Shown: positions 37,029-45,400, numbered from the stretch's first letter. The stretch is 64,000 nucleotides of DNA from Bifidobacterium scaligerum (GCF_002802865.1 NZ_PGLQ01000001.1:496001-560000), one strand, 5' to 3'. Notes: a model not told the origin generated them from the sequence alone. A program made the numbers and translations.

Positions 37029-37796
37029 TCAGGCCGCGAGTTCGATGGGGGCGCGTTCGCCGAGTTCGCTGTAGCGGATGACGGTGACGCCGTAATTCAT
37101 GAACGCGTGCACAGCGCCTTCCTGCAAGGGCGTCTCCCGGTCATCGCCAATGACGATGAGCTTGGACTCTCTGCGCTGAGGAGCCTGTTTGGTGTCGTTC
37201 CAGCCGAACATGATCTGGCGCACCGTGTCCTTGTCAAGCCTGTTGGGTGCCTGGCAGAAGCGGGTGGGGTGGTTGGCGCTTCTCTGGAACAGGAAATCGA
37301 AGTTGTTGTCGTAACTGGAGATGCCGCGTATCTGCACGTCCGGCGTGTAGAACACGTTATGCCTGTCGAGTTCTGCGGCCACGTCTTCGGCGAAGTATTC
37401 CGCGACTTTCCTTTGCGTGGTTTCCATGATCGCGCCGATGTTACTCAATGCCTGCACGTATCTGTTCATGGCATCGGCGCGGCCGTCTTCGGCGAATAGT
37501 GTGATCTGGCCGTCCGCTTCGAGTTTGGCCCCGAATTTGCAGGCGATGCGTTCCATTCGTGCTTTCCGTGCTTCGGTAAGCGTCATTCCGCCCTGCTGGA
37601 ACATGGCGAATGTGTATCCGTCATCGGTGAGGCTGATGGAGTCGCCTTCGGTTTTGGCGTAGAAGCACAGTTCGTCGTTCGAACGGTCGAGGTACGGCAG
37701 TGTGATTTCGTTCCATTCGCCTGTATTGCGGATGGAGGATTCGTGTTTGAGCCATTCCCCGTATTCCTCGATGAGGCTGTCGGTTTCGGTGTTCAT
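37029..37796 (-). CDS. DUF1828/DUF1829-type protein
   Basis: 255 residues from the ATG at 37796, which has AGGAGA seven bases upstream and overlaps the previous stop (ATGA). The N-terminal part (SISLTDDGYTFAMFQQGGM) resembles DUF1828 and the rest DUF1829. Proteins of this type occur in phages and mobile elements; the function is unknown. It lies between an unknown protein and the ImmA-like peptidase in one operon. Confidence 0.75.
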   Translation of the reverse strand: MNTETDSLIEEYGEWLKHESSIRNTGEWNEITLPYLDRSNDELCFYAKTEGDSISLTDDGYTFAMFQQGGMTLTEARKARMERIACKFGAKLEADGQITLFAEDGRADAMNRYVQALSNIGAIMETTQRKVAEYFAEDVAAELDRHNVFYTPDVQIRGISSYDNNFDFLFQRSANHPTRFCQAPNRLDKDTVRQIMFGWNDTKQAPQRRESKLIVIGDDRETPLQEGAVHAFMNYGVTVIRYSELGERAPIELAA

Positions 37797-38251
37797 ATCA
37801 GACTCTCCTGGAAAAGGGGTTTGCGTATCACGTTGAATTTGTCCAATAGCAGTATTGTATCTTTCACGAAGTCGGGTGAGTCGATGTCCGCCGGGTAGGC
37901 GTTCCAATCATCTTCGCCTTCTTTGTATATGTGCCAGTGCGTGCCGCCTATTTGGGTGCCGTCCGGGTTTCTGTGCGTGGAGCCGTTGACGCACAGGCGG
38001 AGCAGGGGGATTCCGAGACGGGTGATTCGCGCGGACATGGAATGCCGGTCTTTGTTGAGGGTTCCCTGATATACGGCGATGATGAAATCCTCGCCGTCGT
38101 CATCGGATTGGACATGGAATTCGGCGTTGTGCTCTCCTGCCATGGGCATTTTGAACACCTGTTCCACGGCGTGCTTTGTCGTGGTTATGAGCCTGTCCGC
38201 TTCGTCCTGCGAAAGGAAATATCTTTGAGTGCGGTTTTTCTTCCTCGCCAT
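37793..38251 (-). CDS. Hypothetical protein (152 aa) of the lysogeny operon
   Basis: Starts MARKKNRTQRYFLSQDEADR, with GAGGAAA just upstream. A predicted alpha/beta protein with SARITRLGIPLLRLCVNGS and GGTHWHIYKEGEDDW. It resembles uncharacterised phage proteins that neighbour DUF1828 genes, but no function is known. Overlaps the next gene by 4 nt, so the two are probably co-translated. Confidence 0.7.
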   Translation of the reverse strand: MARKKNRTQRYFLSQDEADRLITTTKHAVEQVFKMPMAGEHNAEFHVQSDDDGEDFIIAVYQGTLNKDRHSMSARITRLGIPLLRLCVNGSTHRNPDGTQIGGTHWHIYKEGEDDWNAYPADIDSPDFVKDTILLLDKFNVIRKPLFQESLI

Positions 38252-38267
38252 GATGTTTTCCTCGTCT

Positions 38268-38702
38268 TCATTCCGCCACGTCCGGGTCGGGGTCGTGTTT
38301 GTGGGGGCTGCGGCTGGCGGCGAGACTGTAGGGGTCTTCTGCCAATTGTTGGAGTACGGCGGCACGTTTCGCCTGCTCGGCTGCGGCGATATCCTCCAAT
38401 TCCGCTGCCGATGGGACGGAAACCGGGGAATCCGCTGCCGAAGAGACGGAAGAAGACTCAACCATCGGCACCACCAATTGACTCGGTGAAATTCCCCATA
38501 TTCTACTGATTATCTCCAAGTCGTTTAATGTCCATTCCTTCTCGTCATTGACGCGAGCTCGGACATAGCTCTCACTTCGATCCATCTTCCTCGCAAGCTC
38601 ACGGTTTGACATACGGCGTATCCCAAGTTGAGCACGAATATTAGTACTTGCAATTTTGCCTAAACTGCTTACTTCGATTTTCTTGCTTCCCATGCCTCTC
38701 AT
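38268..38702 (-). CDS. HTH repressor (CI-like)
   Basis: 144 residues. The HTH lies at about 30-80: MSNRELARKMDRSESYVRAR. A Ser/Ala-rich linker and a charged tail follow. It is encoded at the head of the leftward operon and faces the divergent early genes across a 160-nt region with repeated palindromic sites, the normal lysogeny-switch layout. It lacks a LexA-type peptidase domain, so inactivation probably depends on the ImmA-like protease. Confidence 0.8.
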   Translation of the reverse strand: MRGMGSKKIEVSSLGKIASTNIRAQLGIRRMSNRELARKMDRSESYVRARVNDEKEWTLNDLEIISRIWGISPSQLVVPMVESSSVSSAADSPVSVPSAAELEDIAAAEQAKRAAVLQQLAEDPYSLAASRSPHKHDPDPDVAE

Positions 38703-38765
38703 AATAAACAGCTTTGCACTTAGACGCGCACAAATCTAACTCTTAATAGGTCAAATAATACATAT

Positions 38766-38821
38766 TGCGTTCAATTGACAACACGCCGTGCGTTATCTTG
38801 ACTTGCTATGCGTTCAATTGA
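38766..38821. promoter_or_regulatory. Lysogeny-switch operator region
   Basis: Two identical 13-bp copies of TGCGTTCAATTGA (38766-38778 and 38809-38821), each centred on the palindrome TCAATTGA and 43 bp apart, lie between the divergent repressor and early genes. A TTGACT at 38798 and CATAAT at 38825 are possible promoter elements. They are good candidates for repressor-binding sites. Confidence 0.65.
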
Positions 38822-38863
38822 GTGCATAATGAATATTGCAAAGCAAACAGGAGGACAGCAGAG

Positions 38864-39094
38864 ATGGACATCGTAGAAATCAAGGAAACCCCGGCAGAGG
38901 AGACCGAAGTGAAAACCGTGGTCACCAGAGAGAACGAGGTCTCCACGTTCACCGCCGAATGGAAGGACGGCCAGAGGCTGACCGTCACCAAGCATCGCGA
39001 CGGGTCCTACACCCTGCGAATCGGACGCGGCGGACAAGGCGAAAAGGTCAAGCTCAGTAGCGATGCCTACTTCAACCTCGCCAACATCTTCTGA
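38864..39094 (+). CDS. Early phage protein, unknown (76 aa)
   Basis: Starts MDIVEIKETPAEETEVKTVV, with AGGAGG upstream. An acidic first half precedes a beta-rich second half (GQRLTVTKHRDGSYTLRIGRG). First rightward gene after the operators, so expressed when repression is lifted. Not a recognised Cro. Confidence 0.7.
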   Translation: MDIVEIKETPAEETEVKTVVTRENEVSTFTAEWKDGQRLTVTKHRDGSYTLRIGRGGQGEKVKLSSDAYFNLANIF

Positions 39095-39122
39095 AACCTC
39101 GAAACCAAATCGAAAGGCCATC

Positions 39123-39377
39123 ATGCCGGAATTGAATCAGGTCGTCGCTGACCGAATGAAATCGTCTCTGACCTCTTTGCACATATCAATCAGAGATTAT
39201 GCATCAAAGGCGGGCTTGGGTTACGAAGCAGCAAAAAGACGAGTTAACGGCGAGATTCCATTGACACTCAGCGATATTCAAATCTTCTGCAAAGTGACCG
39301 GATACAAGCCATCAGAACTCTTGGAAAACAAGTTTGTTTTGAAGTCTTCTCCTGCGCTCGCTGATGGGAGGGAATGA
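39123..39377 (+). CDS. HTH protein (Cro-like)
   Basis: 84 residues from the ATG at 39123 (AAAGG upstream). The helix pattern ISIRDYASKAGLGYEAAKRR and the following LSDIQIFCKVTGYKPSELL fit XRE-type HTH proteins. Position and size suggest the antirepressor of the switch. Confidence 0.75.
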   Translation: MPELNQVVADRMKSSLTSLHISIRDYASKAGLGYEAAKRRVNGEIPLTLSDIQIFCKVTGYKPSELLENKFVLKSSPALADGRE

Positions 39378-39898
39378 TGGTGTTTTGGAAACGCGAGGAC
39401 CGGAACCGCTGTCCGGAACCGGTCGAGGGGCCAACGCCTAAGCCGCTCCCCTGCCCATTGTGCGGAGGCGAAGCCCGCACGAGGATGGACGGAATAAGCC
39501 AGTCCCCGTATTCCAAAACCGAATACTGGGACTGCCGATGCGAGCAATGCGGGCACGGATTCCGTGAGCCGTTCTCTATGTTCAACAACAACTTCGCTTA
39601 CAACGAACGCACGGCCATCGAACTATGGAACAGGAACGTCGAATCGGAACGCAAGGTCATCTCCAGCCCATTGGAGGAATGCCCGCAATGCCATTGCCTC
39701 CCGAAGGTCATGAAAAACAATAAGAGTGGCGAGGCATTCCTTCGATGTCCGAAATGCGGCCACTACTCCAGCGGTAAAGACCCCATCAAGACCAAATCCA
39801 TTTGGAACACATGGTGTCAACGGTGTCTGGAGAACCGGACCAAGGCCGAACAACAGGCCGAACAACTGAAACGAATCATCGGAGGAGGCAAGGAATGA
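39374..39898 (+). CDS. Zinc-ribbon protein, Lar-like (restriction alleviation)
   Basis: 174 residues. Two Lar-like modules: PCPLCGGEA ... WDCRCEQCGHGF ... AIELWN, and EECPQCHCLPKV ... LRCPKCGHYS ... WNTWCQ. Lar proteins protect phages against type I restriction, but many homologues are uncharacterised. Residues ~14-20 (PEPVEG) are encoded by a short GC-rich palindromic repeat. It overlaps the HTH gene by 4 nt. Confidence 0.7.
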   Translation: MMVFWKREDRNRCPEPVEGPTPKPLPCPLCGGEARTRMDGISQSPYSKTEYWDCRCEQCGHGFREPFSMFNNNFAYNERTAIELWNRNVESERKVISSPLEECPQCHCLPKVMKNNKSGEAFLRCPKCGHYSSGKDPIKTKSIWNTWCQRCLENRTKAEQQAEQLKRIIGGGKE

Positions 39899-39915
39899 CC
39901 ATCACGGATAACACG

Positions 39916-40452
39916 TCACCCCTGATGCGTCAGCAGTGCGATGGACTCCTCATGCGACTCAAGGGCCTTACCGAACGACTTGATGATCTTGCTTTGCGTC
40001 TCAACAATCTCGTTGAGCCGGGCGGCGACATCGACGATCTGCTCCATGCCTGCGATGCTCTCCTGCTGGATTGCATTGAGCTGGGCCGACGCTTTCAGGA
40101 CATGTTCGACGCACTCCAGCACTCCGAGGAGCTGAGAACGCATCCGTTCCTCAGATTCTGTTGTCGTATCGGCGCTACCGGTTGGAGGCTGATCATCGCT
40201 CATTGGTTCAACGACGGGGAAGGATTCTGTGGGCGTCTGGTCTCCAAACTTGGATTCAAGCTTGTCCACCTTGGCTGCGAGCTTTTCAAACTCGGATTCA
40301 AGGTCTCCACTCTTCTCCCTAGACCGGGAAAACAGTGACTTGAGCGTATCGATGCCGGTCTTGATGTTCTTTGCGCTTTTCGCACCGCTCACGAACATCT
40401 GCGTGCCGAATTCGATTCCCTCCGTTATCTGCTGTACGTCGTTTGCATCCAT
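39916..40452 (-). CDS. Coiled-coil protein, unknown
   Basis: 178 residues from the ATG at 40452. The frame gives a hydrophilic, heptad-rich protein (FEKLAAKVDKLESKFG; LNEIVETQSKIIKSFG) with a Ser/Thr-rich linker; the overlapping plus-strand frame looks unnatural. It is the only minus-strand gene among the early genes, so it may be expressed from the prophage (morphon-like). Function unknown. Confidence 0.65.
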   Translation of the reverse strand: MDANDVQQITEGIEFGTQMFVSGAKSAKNIKTGIDTLKSLFSRSREKSGDLESEFEKLAAKVDKLESKFGDQTPTESFPVVEPMSDDQPPTGSADTTTESEERMRSQLLGVLECVEHVLKASAQLNAIQQESIAGMEQIVDVAARLNEIVETQSKIIKSFGKALESHEESIALLTHQG

Positions 40453-40544
40453 TTTGATTCTTCCCTTCGTCGGATTGGTTTGTTTGTGTCGCAGCTTCAA
40501 GCCTACCGGCGAAGGGATCCTTACCTCTTGAAAGAAGAAACCTC

Positions 40545-40793
40545 ATGAATACGAGTGATTACGGGCGTCATGCCAGCGGGTATCGCAAGCCCGACGCGAC
40601 TGAGGCGGATCGGCGGCTGGCGTTCAAGGCCGGTTTGTGGCTGGCTGTGCTGGCCGTCTGTCTGGTCTGGGTGTTGACGCATTCGGGTTGCGCCCACCCG
40701 GTCGGCAACGGGTTGGCGTCGCTGGTGGGATTCGGTTTCGTGCCCATCCGTCTGGCCTGTCTGCTGACTGCGGACGCGTTGCCCGGCGAATAA
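40545..40793 (+). CDS. Small membrane protein (82 aa)
   Basis: A charged N-terminus, one clear helix (GLWLAVLAVCLVWVLTHSG) and a second hydrophobic stretch. GAAAGAAGAAAC precedes the ATG. It is divergent from the coiled-coil gene. Function unknown. Confidence 0.5.
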   Translation: MNTSDYGRHASGYRKPDATEADRRLAFKAGLWLAVLAVCLVWVLTHSGCAHPVGNGLASLVGFGFVPIRLACLLTADALPGE

Positions 40794-40802
40794 ACAGGTC
40801 TT

Positions 40803-40856
40803 GCCCACAGGCCGGGGGTTCTTTTCTGGTCAATTTCTTCCCTCCGGCCTGTGGGC
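40803..40856. terminator. Large inverted repeat in a 298-nt gene-free stretch
   Basis: Perfect 13-bp arms GCCCACAGGCCGG and CCGGCCTGTGGGC with a 28-nt T-rich loop. The gap 40794-41091 otherwise holds a T-arm-like CTTGG-TTCGATT-CCAAG (41015-41031) without the rest of a tRNA. The hairpin may end the upstream transcript. Confidence 0.4.
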
Positions 40857-41091
40857 GGCGACAAAGGACAGTCGTTAACACCAAATAACTGAACAGGAAT
40901 TATCCATGGCGGGAACGTGATCGGGTCAGATGCGTCCGTTCCCGTCGCAAGGGCCCGGAAGGTTCCCCGGTACGCAGATCGCACGGTGTCATGTACGTGC
41001 GGCAAACGTCGGGTCTTGGTTCGATTCCAAGCGGTCCACTCCCCCAAAGGGAAAAGAAAAAGCCCAATCGACTATCGGAAAGGAATGAAGA

Positions 41092-41799
41092 ATGATGAAC
41101 GAGGTCGGTGTCATCAACGAGGGCGAGGCCCGTCGTATCACGGAACGCATCTGCATTCTGCTGGATACGACCGCAAGCCAGCTCGACCGTCTGGCCTCGC
41201 TCGTGAACGAGGCATACAGAAAAAGGGTGGATAAGGCGCTTGGCTACACGTCGTGGGGCGAATACGCGGAACACGAGTTCGCAACCCATACCGTGAACCT
41301 CACCGCACCCATCCGGCGTGAACTGGTAGGCAGGCTCTCCGAAGCCGGCATGAGCACGCGTGCGATAGCGCCTGCAATCAACGTCAGCAAGTCCACCGTT
41401 GCCGACGACATTCAACTGTCCAGAAATCGGACAGTTGAAAACCAGGCCATTCCTTCGGCTACGGCGGATCCTTCGGTGGTAGGCATCGACGGCAAGGTTC
41501 GCTCGTATCCGAAGCCCGAACCGGTGGAGCATGTCGATACCGATACCGGGGAAGTCGTCGATGAATCCGGAGCCGTCGCATCCGTCCAGCCGGTAACTGT
41601 TCGCCGGTCTCCTCGCCGTCCGCTCGCGGAACAGTTCACGCATACCATCGTCCAATTGATGAAGGATACGGATGCATTGTCGAGACTTGTTGACGACGAC
41701 CGTTTCCAATCCAATAAACAAAACATCGCCCTTCGGAACAAGAGCGATGTGATTCGCGCCATCGAAGCACTATCCAAAGTTCTCGAAGCGCTCAAGTGA
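41092..41799 (+). CDS. Phage DNA-binding protein with HTH, unknown role
   Basis: 235 residues. A helical N-terminal part precedes an HTH-like segment (LSEAGMSTRAIAPAINVSKS) resembling sigma-like or ParB-like HTH motifs. A low-complexity linker and a C-terminal helical part follow. Such proteins recur in actinobacterial prophages. The start is preceded by GAAAGGAA. Confidence 0.65.
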   Translation: MMNEVGVINEGEARRITERICILLDTTASQLDRLASLVNEAYRKRVDKALGYTSWGEYAEHEFATHTVNLTAPIRRELVGRLSEAGMSTRAIAPAINVSKSTVADDIQLSRNRTVENQAIPSATADPSVVGIDGKVRSYPKPEPVEHVDTDTGEVVDESGAVASVQPVTVRRSPRRPLAEQFTHTIVQLMKDTDALSRLVDDDRFQSNKQNIALRNKSDVIRAIEALSKVLEALK

Positions 41800-41810
41800 A
41801 GGAATTCACC

Positions 41811-42686
41811 ATGAACAAGAATACCCAGCAGACAGCCGAATTCAAATACAAGAGTGTCATGCTCACGCCGAGCATGGCCAAGGAACTGCTCGCCCACAAC
41901 ACGCATAACCGCAAGGTCATCCAATCTCGTGTCAACGTCTGGGCGGAAAGCATGAAACGCGGCGAATGGCAGTTCAACGGCCAACCCATCGTCATCGCCA
42001 AGGATGGCACCATTCTCGACGGCCAGCACAGGCTGCTCGCATGCGTGCAGTCCGGAGCCACGATTCCCGTGCTTATCATCATCGGGGTCGAGCAGGACGC
42101 TCAGGACACGATGGATACGGGCAAGGCGAGAACCTTGAGCGACGTGCTGTCCTTGCGTGGGGAGAAAAACGCGACGAATCTGGCGGCGCTTCTCACGGGA
42201 CTCGTCAAAAGCGAGAAATACATGCTGTCGGCGGCCTTCAACGGCGGCTCGAATTATCCCGTCACGAACGGTGAATGCCTTGAATACCTGCGACAGCATC
42301 CCGAGGTGCGAGATACGGTCAACATCGTCAAACCCGCTTCGAAGAACGCGTACATCAGCCAGAAGTGCATGGGAGTGCTCTACACGAAGTTCCAGGAGGC
42401 CGGCGCAGATTACGCCGATGACTTCCTGTACAAGCTCTCAAGCGGTGAAGGCCTGTTAGACGGGGATCCGATTCTCACTCTGCGCAGCACGTTGAAGCGC
42501 ATCCATGATTCGGTTCACGGCAAACCGAACTATGTCTTTGTCGCCGCCATCATCATCAAGACCTGGAACGCCTTTGTCAACGGGAAGCAGCTGAAGATCC
42601 TGAAATACCAGCTCGGGGGGAACAAAGAGACTTTCCCCGTGATCGAGGTTCCGTTCGAAACGCGGTTCGGAGGTGAGGAATCATGA
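41811..42686 (+). CDS. ParB/DGQHR-like phage protein
   Basis: 291 residues from the ATG at 41811 (AAGGA upstream). The segment FNGQPIVIAKDGTILDGQHR has the ParB/Srx-type DGQHRL motif. The rest is helical. Related proteins may bind nucleotides or DNA. It overlaps the next start by 4 nt. Confidence 0.7.
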   Translation: MNKNTQQTAEFKYKSVMLTPSMAKELLAHNTHNRKVIQSRVNVWAESMKRGEWQFNGQPIVIAKDGTILDGQHRLLACVQSGATIPVLIIIGVEQDAQDTMDTGKARTLSDVLSLRGEKNATNLAALLTGLVKSEKYMLSAAFNGGSNYPVTNGECLEYLRQHPEVRDTVNIVKPASKNAYISQKCMGVLYTKFQEAGADYADDFLYKLSSGEGLLDGDPILTLRSTLKRIHDSVHGKPNYVFVAAIIIKTWNAFVNGKQLKILKYQLGGNKETFPVIEVPFETRFGGEES

Positions 42687-42922
42687 GCGCCACGGAATCG
42701 GCGTTGCCTCCGTTGATGTCGATACAGGACATGATGGAGCACACGGGCAAATCGTATTCATTGGTTTCCAAATGGTCTTCCGGCGCGAGGGAATGCCCGT
42801 ATGGGCCGCCTGTGAGGAACGGGAAGTTCATCATGGGCTGGCGTCCTGAGGTGGTCGCCGCCGTGGACGAGAGGAACACGTACAGCATCGCCGACTACCT
42901 GTACGGGAAGGCCGGGAAATGA
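42683..42922 (+). CDS. Small HTH (excisionase-like) protein
   Basis: 79 residues; LMSIQDMMEHTGKSYSLVSK fits a MerR/AlpA-type HTH used by excisionases and small regulators. Coupled by 4-nt overlaps to both neighbours. An excisionase role is possible but it is far from the integrase. Confidence 0.6.
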   Translation: MSATESALPPLMSIQDMMEHTGKSYSLVSKWSSGARECPYGPPVRNGKFIMGWRPEVVAAVDERNTYSIADYLYGKAGK

Positions 42923-43068
42923 CGGATATCGAATTGTTGGAAGCGTTCTCACGGGCGTTGAGACGGCATTTGGATTCCACGCCCGTGAGGGTTTCGGATG
43001 ACATGTTCATGAGTCTGGTGGTGATGGCGTTGCAGGAGACGCACGCCGAATTGAGGAAGGTGGAGTGA
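42919..43068 (+). CDS. Short phage protein, unknown (49 aa)
   Basis: MTDIELLEAFSRALRRHLDS, continuing to HAELRKVE. The ATG overlaps the upstream stop and its stop shares one base with the ssb start (TGATG). Helical and charged, no family recognised. Confidence 0.6.
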   Translation: MTDIELLEAFSRALRRHLDSTPVRVSDDMFMSLVVMALQETHAELRKVE

Positions 43069-43617
43069 TGGCTGGCGAGACCGTTGTGACGATCATCGGG
43101 AACCTGACCCGTGATCCGGAGTTGAGGACCGTTTCCACGGGTGCCGTGGTGGTGAATTTCACGGTGGCGTCCACTCCCAGGACGTTCAACCGTCAATCCG
43201 GCCAGTGGGAGGATGGGGCCGCGTTGTATATGCGCTGCTCGTGTTGGCGTGACATGGCCGATCATGTGTCCCGTTCGTTGAAGAAGGGTGATCGTGTGAT
43301 CGTGCAGGGGTCGCCTCATCCAACGTTCCTATGAGGCCCAGGACGGTTCGACCCGTCAGATCGTGGAGTTGCAGGCGGATGAGATCGGCGCGTCGCTCAG
43401 GTATGCGACGGCGGCCGTGGCCCGTCAATCCCGTTCGAACGGTTCTCCGGCACGATCCGGTTACGCGGGCGGCTCCACGTACGGGGCCGTCCCGTCACAG
43501 TCCCCGCAACAGCCGACGGAATCCCAGGGCGGGGCCGGGGATCCGTGGGCGGCCTCCGGCGACTGGCAGCCAGCCGCCCCTAATTTTCCTCCGGCCGATG
43601 ACGATCCGGAATTCTAA
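43068..43617 (+). pseudogene. ssb: Single-stranded DNA-binding protein, apparent frameshift
   Basis: The first frame gives an OB-fold start, GNLTRDPELRTVSTGAVVVN and LKKGDRVIVQG, then SPHPTFL and a stop at 43334. The +1 frame continues RSYEAQDGSTRQIVELQADE and ends in the acidic SSB tip DDDPEF. Removing one G from GGGG at 43307-43310 gives VQGRLIQRSYEAQ, the normal family sequence. It may be a sequencing error or a real mutation. Confidence 0.85.
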
Positions 43618-43629
43618 GGAGACCTGATC

Positions 43630-43821
43630 ATGAGCCACAAGCCCAGAACACCCTCGCAGACGTGCGTGATCAGCATACGCACCCCATACGGCGGTAACAC
43701 TGTCCGTCATGAGTTCGTGGGCGACCACATTGGGGTGAGCCCGATGGCGCTCGCCGCCTGGCTGGACATGCTGCATGATCGTTGTTGGATCACTGATATT
43801 CGGATTGGAGGTTTGAAATGA
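43630..43821 (+). CDS. Small phage protein, unknown (63 aa)
   Basis: Begins MSHKPRTPSQTCVISIRTPY, with AAGGAG before the ATG. It overlaps the initiator start by 4 nt. No family recognised. Confidence 0.65.
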   Translation: MSHKPRTPSQTCVISIRTPYGGNTVRHEFVGDHIGVSPMALAAWLDMLHDRCWITDIRIGGLK

Positions 43822-44840
43822 GCGCATTGCTTACCGGTAAGGCGTTCGAGGTCAGGGTGGGGCCGTCTCAGGCGGAACGTAACGCGAAGCAGGTGCTGAC
43901 CCTGCTTGCGAACTTCGCGGATGAGAACGACCGAGCGTGGCCGAGCGTGGACACGCTCGCGGACAAGTTGGAATGCTCTCCCAGCGCCATCAAACGCGCC
44001 CTGCGCATCCTTGAGGCCAAGGGTCTGATCGTGCGAGACGAGAACTACGGCACCCGCTACGGAGCCGACCGCAGCCCGTTCGTCTACCAGATCACCATCG
44101 ACGACGCGGAGCAGGTCACGAAGCAGCGTCGTCGTGCCAAGGCGAAGGCCAAGGAGCGGGAGAAGGCCCGCGAACAACGGGGGTTCACACGTGACACCCC
44201 GCGGGATACCACAGCTGAACCCCCGCGGGGGTTCACAAACGACCATGACGGGGGTTCACACGTGACACCCCGCGGGGGTTCACACGTGAACGAACGGGGG
44301 TTCACACGTGAACCCCAAACACTTATAGAACATCCAATACAACATCCAAGAGAGAGTACGCGCGCGAACAAAACCGAAAACCAGCGACGCCAAACACTCA
44401 CCGAATTCCAACCCGACGAAACACTCCAAGCGCTCGCCGACCAACTCGGCTTCAATCTCGCCTACGAACTCGAAAAATTCCGCGACGCCAACACCGCCAA
44501 GGGCACCTACCCGGCCGACCCCGCAGCCGCCTTCCGCAACTGGCTCAAACACGGAGCCGAACTCGGCATCAACGGCAAACCCACGGATGGAACCATGCCG
44601 GCGCTCGCCGGCGGGGAGTCGGAGTTGGAGCGCAGGGCGCGCAAGCTGGTGGATTCCTCGACGCCGTTGAAGCGACGGCAACCCGATGCGGAGCGTCGCC
44701 ACGCGTGGATTCCGGCCGTGGCGCGGCTGCTGGGCAAGGGCAGGCCGGCACCGGACATAGTGGCCCTGATCTGCACCGGGAATCCCGAGGAATTGAACGA
44801 GATCGGCATCGAAATGGATGATTTGGAGGAGATCGCATGA
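43818..44840 (+). CDS. Phage replication initiator-like protein with HTH
   Basis: 340 residues. An N-terminal winged HTH (WPSVDTLADKLECSPSAIKR) is of the type found in phage replisome organisers. A basic linker follows, then a repeat-rich section (GFTRDT, GFTND, GSHVT, GSHVN, GFTRE) encoded by DNA iterons, and a C-terminal half with LADQLGFNLAYELEKFRDAN. The arrangement resembles lambda O, where the origin lies inside the gene. Confidence 0.75.
   Translation: MSALLTGKAFEVRVGPSQAERNAKQVLTLLANFADENDRAWPSVDTLADKLECSPSAIKRALRILEAKGLIVRDENYGTRYGADRSPFVYQITIDDAEQVTKQRRRAKAKAKEREKAREQRGFTRDTPRDTTAEPPRGFTNDHDGGSHVTPRGGSHVNERGFTREPQTLIEHPIQHPRESTRANKTENQRRQTLTEFQPDETLQALADQLGFNLAYELEKFRDANTAKGTYPADPAAAFRNWLKHGAELGINGKPTDGTMPALAGGESELERRARKLVDSSTPLKRRQPDAERRHAWIPAVARLLGKGRPAPDIVALICTGNPEELNEIGIEMDDLEEIA
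44179..44316 (+). repeat. Five iteron-like repeats inside the initiator gene; candidate phage origin
   Basis: Copies of GGGGGTTCACACGTGA start at 44179, 44227 (diverged after GGGGGTTCACA), 44250, 44274 and 44296, the last four 22-24 nt apart. The last extends into a near-perfect palindrome GGGGTTCACACGTGAACCCC (44297-44316). An AT-rich tract follows (44317-44345). This combination is typical of theta-type origins. Confidence 0.75.
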
Positions 44841-45400
44841 AGAAGACCGAAGCCCTGCTGTGGGTGGATATCGAGACCACGGGCACGGATCCGTGCACTG
44901 ATCAGATTCTGGAGATCGGCTTGCGTTGCACTAGCCTGGACACCAGCGAGGAGTATGCGCGTTACGAAAGCATCGTGAAACCTGACTCGTTGCCCACGGG
45001 GCGTGAATTCGGCTACGCGTTCAACCTGCACGCGGCGAACGGATTGCTTGCGGAGGTGATCGCCGCCAGCCCGGCAACGCATTCCACGCAACGCATCGCC
45101 TGTGAGGTTCTCGCGTTCGTCACCAGTCAGGCGGAAACCCATGTGCTGCATCCGGCGGGCACGAACCTGGTCGGCTTCGATCTGAGGTTCATCGAGCTCA
45201 TATTCGACAATGCGGCGCTCGAACTGTTCCATAACAGCCTGTCCTACCGGGCGCTGGACATGACCTCGTTCCGATTGATGGAGAAGTCGTTGGGGGCGGA
45301 CCCGTATGCGGCGCACAAGGGGCCGAAACCGCATCGCGTGCATGATTGCCTGGACACGGACATCGATGATTATCGTCTGTTCCGGGAGTCGATCCGATGA
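44837..45400 (+). CDS. DEDD-type 3'-5' exonuclease (oligoribonuclease-like)
   Basis: 187 residues. ExoI motif WVDIETTG (Asp11, Glu13), ExoII region NLVGFDLRFIE and ExoIII HRVHDCLDTDID (HxxxD) are present. It probably trims DNA or RNA ends during phage replication. Confidence 0.85.
   Translation: MKKTEALLWVDIETTGTDPCTDQILEIGLRCTSLDTSEEYARYESIVKPDSLPTGREFGYAFNLHAANGLLAEVIAASPATHSTQRIACEVLAFVTSQAETHVLHPAGTNLVGFDLRFIELIFDNAALELFHNSLSYRALDMTSFRLMEKSLGADPYAAHKGPKPHRVHDCLDTDIDDYRLFRESIR

Noticed and set aside
39895..40338. Plus-strand ORF of 147 residues following the Lar-like gene
   Set aside because: Its composition is unnatural (runs such as HLGCELFKLGFKVSTLL), while the minus strand encodes a coherent coiled-coil protein with a ribosome site.
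41013..41040. tRNA-like T arm (CTTGG-TTCGATT-CCAAG) in the early prophage region
   Set aside because: No matching acceptor 5' strand, D arm or 7-base anticodon loop could be placed upstream, so a tRNA gene is not supported.
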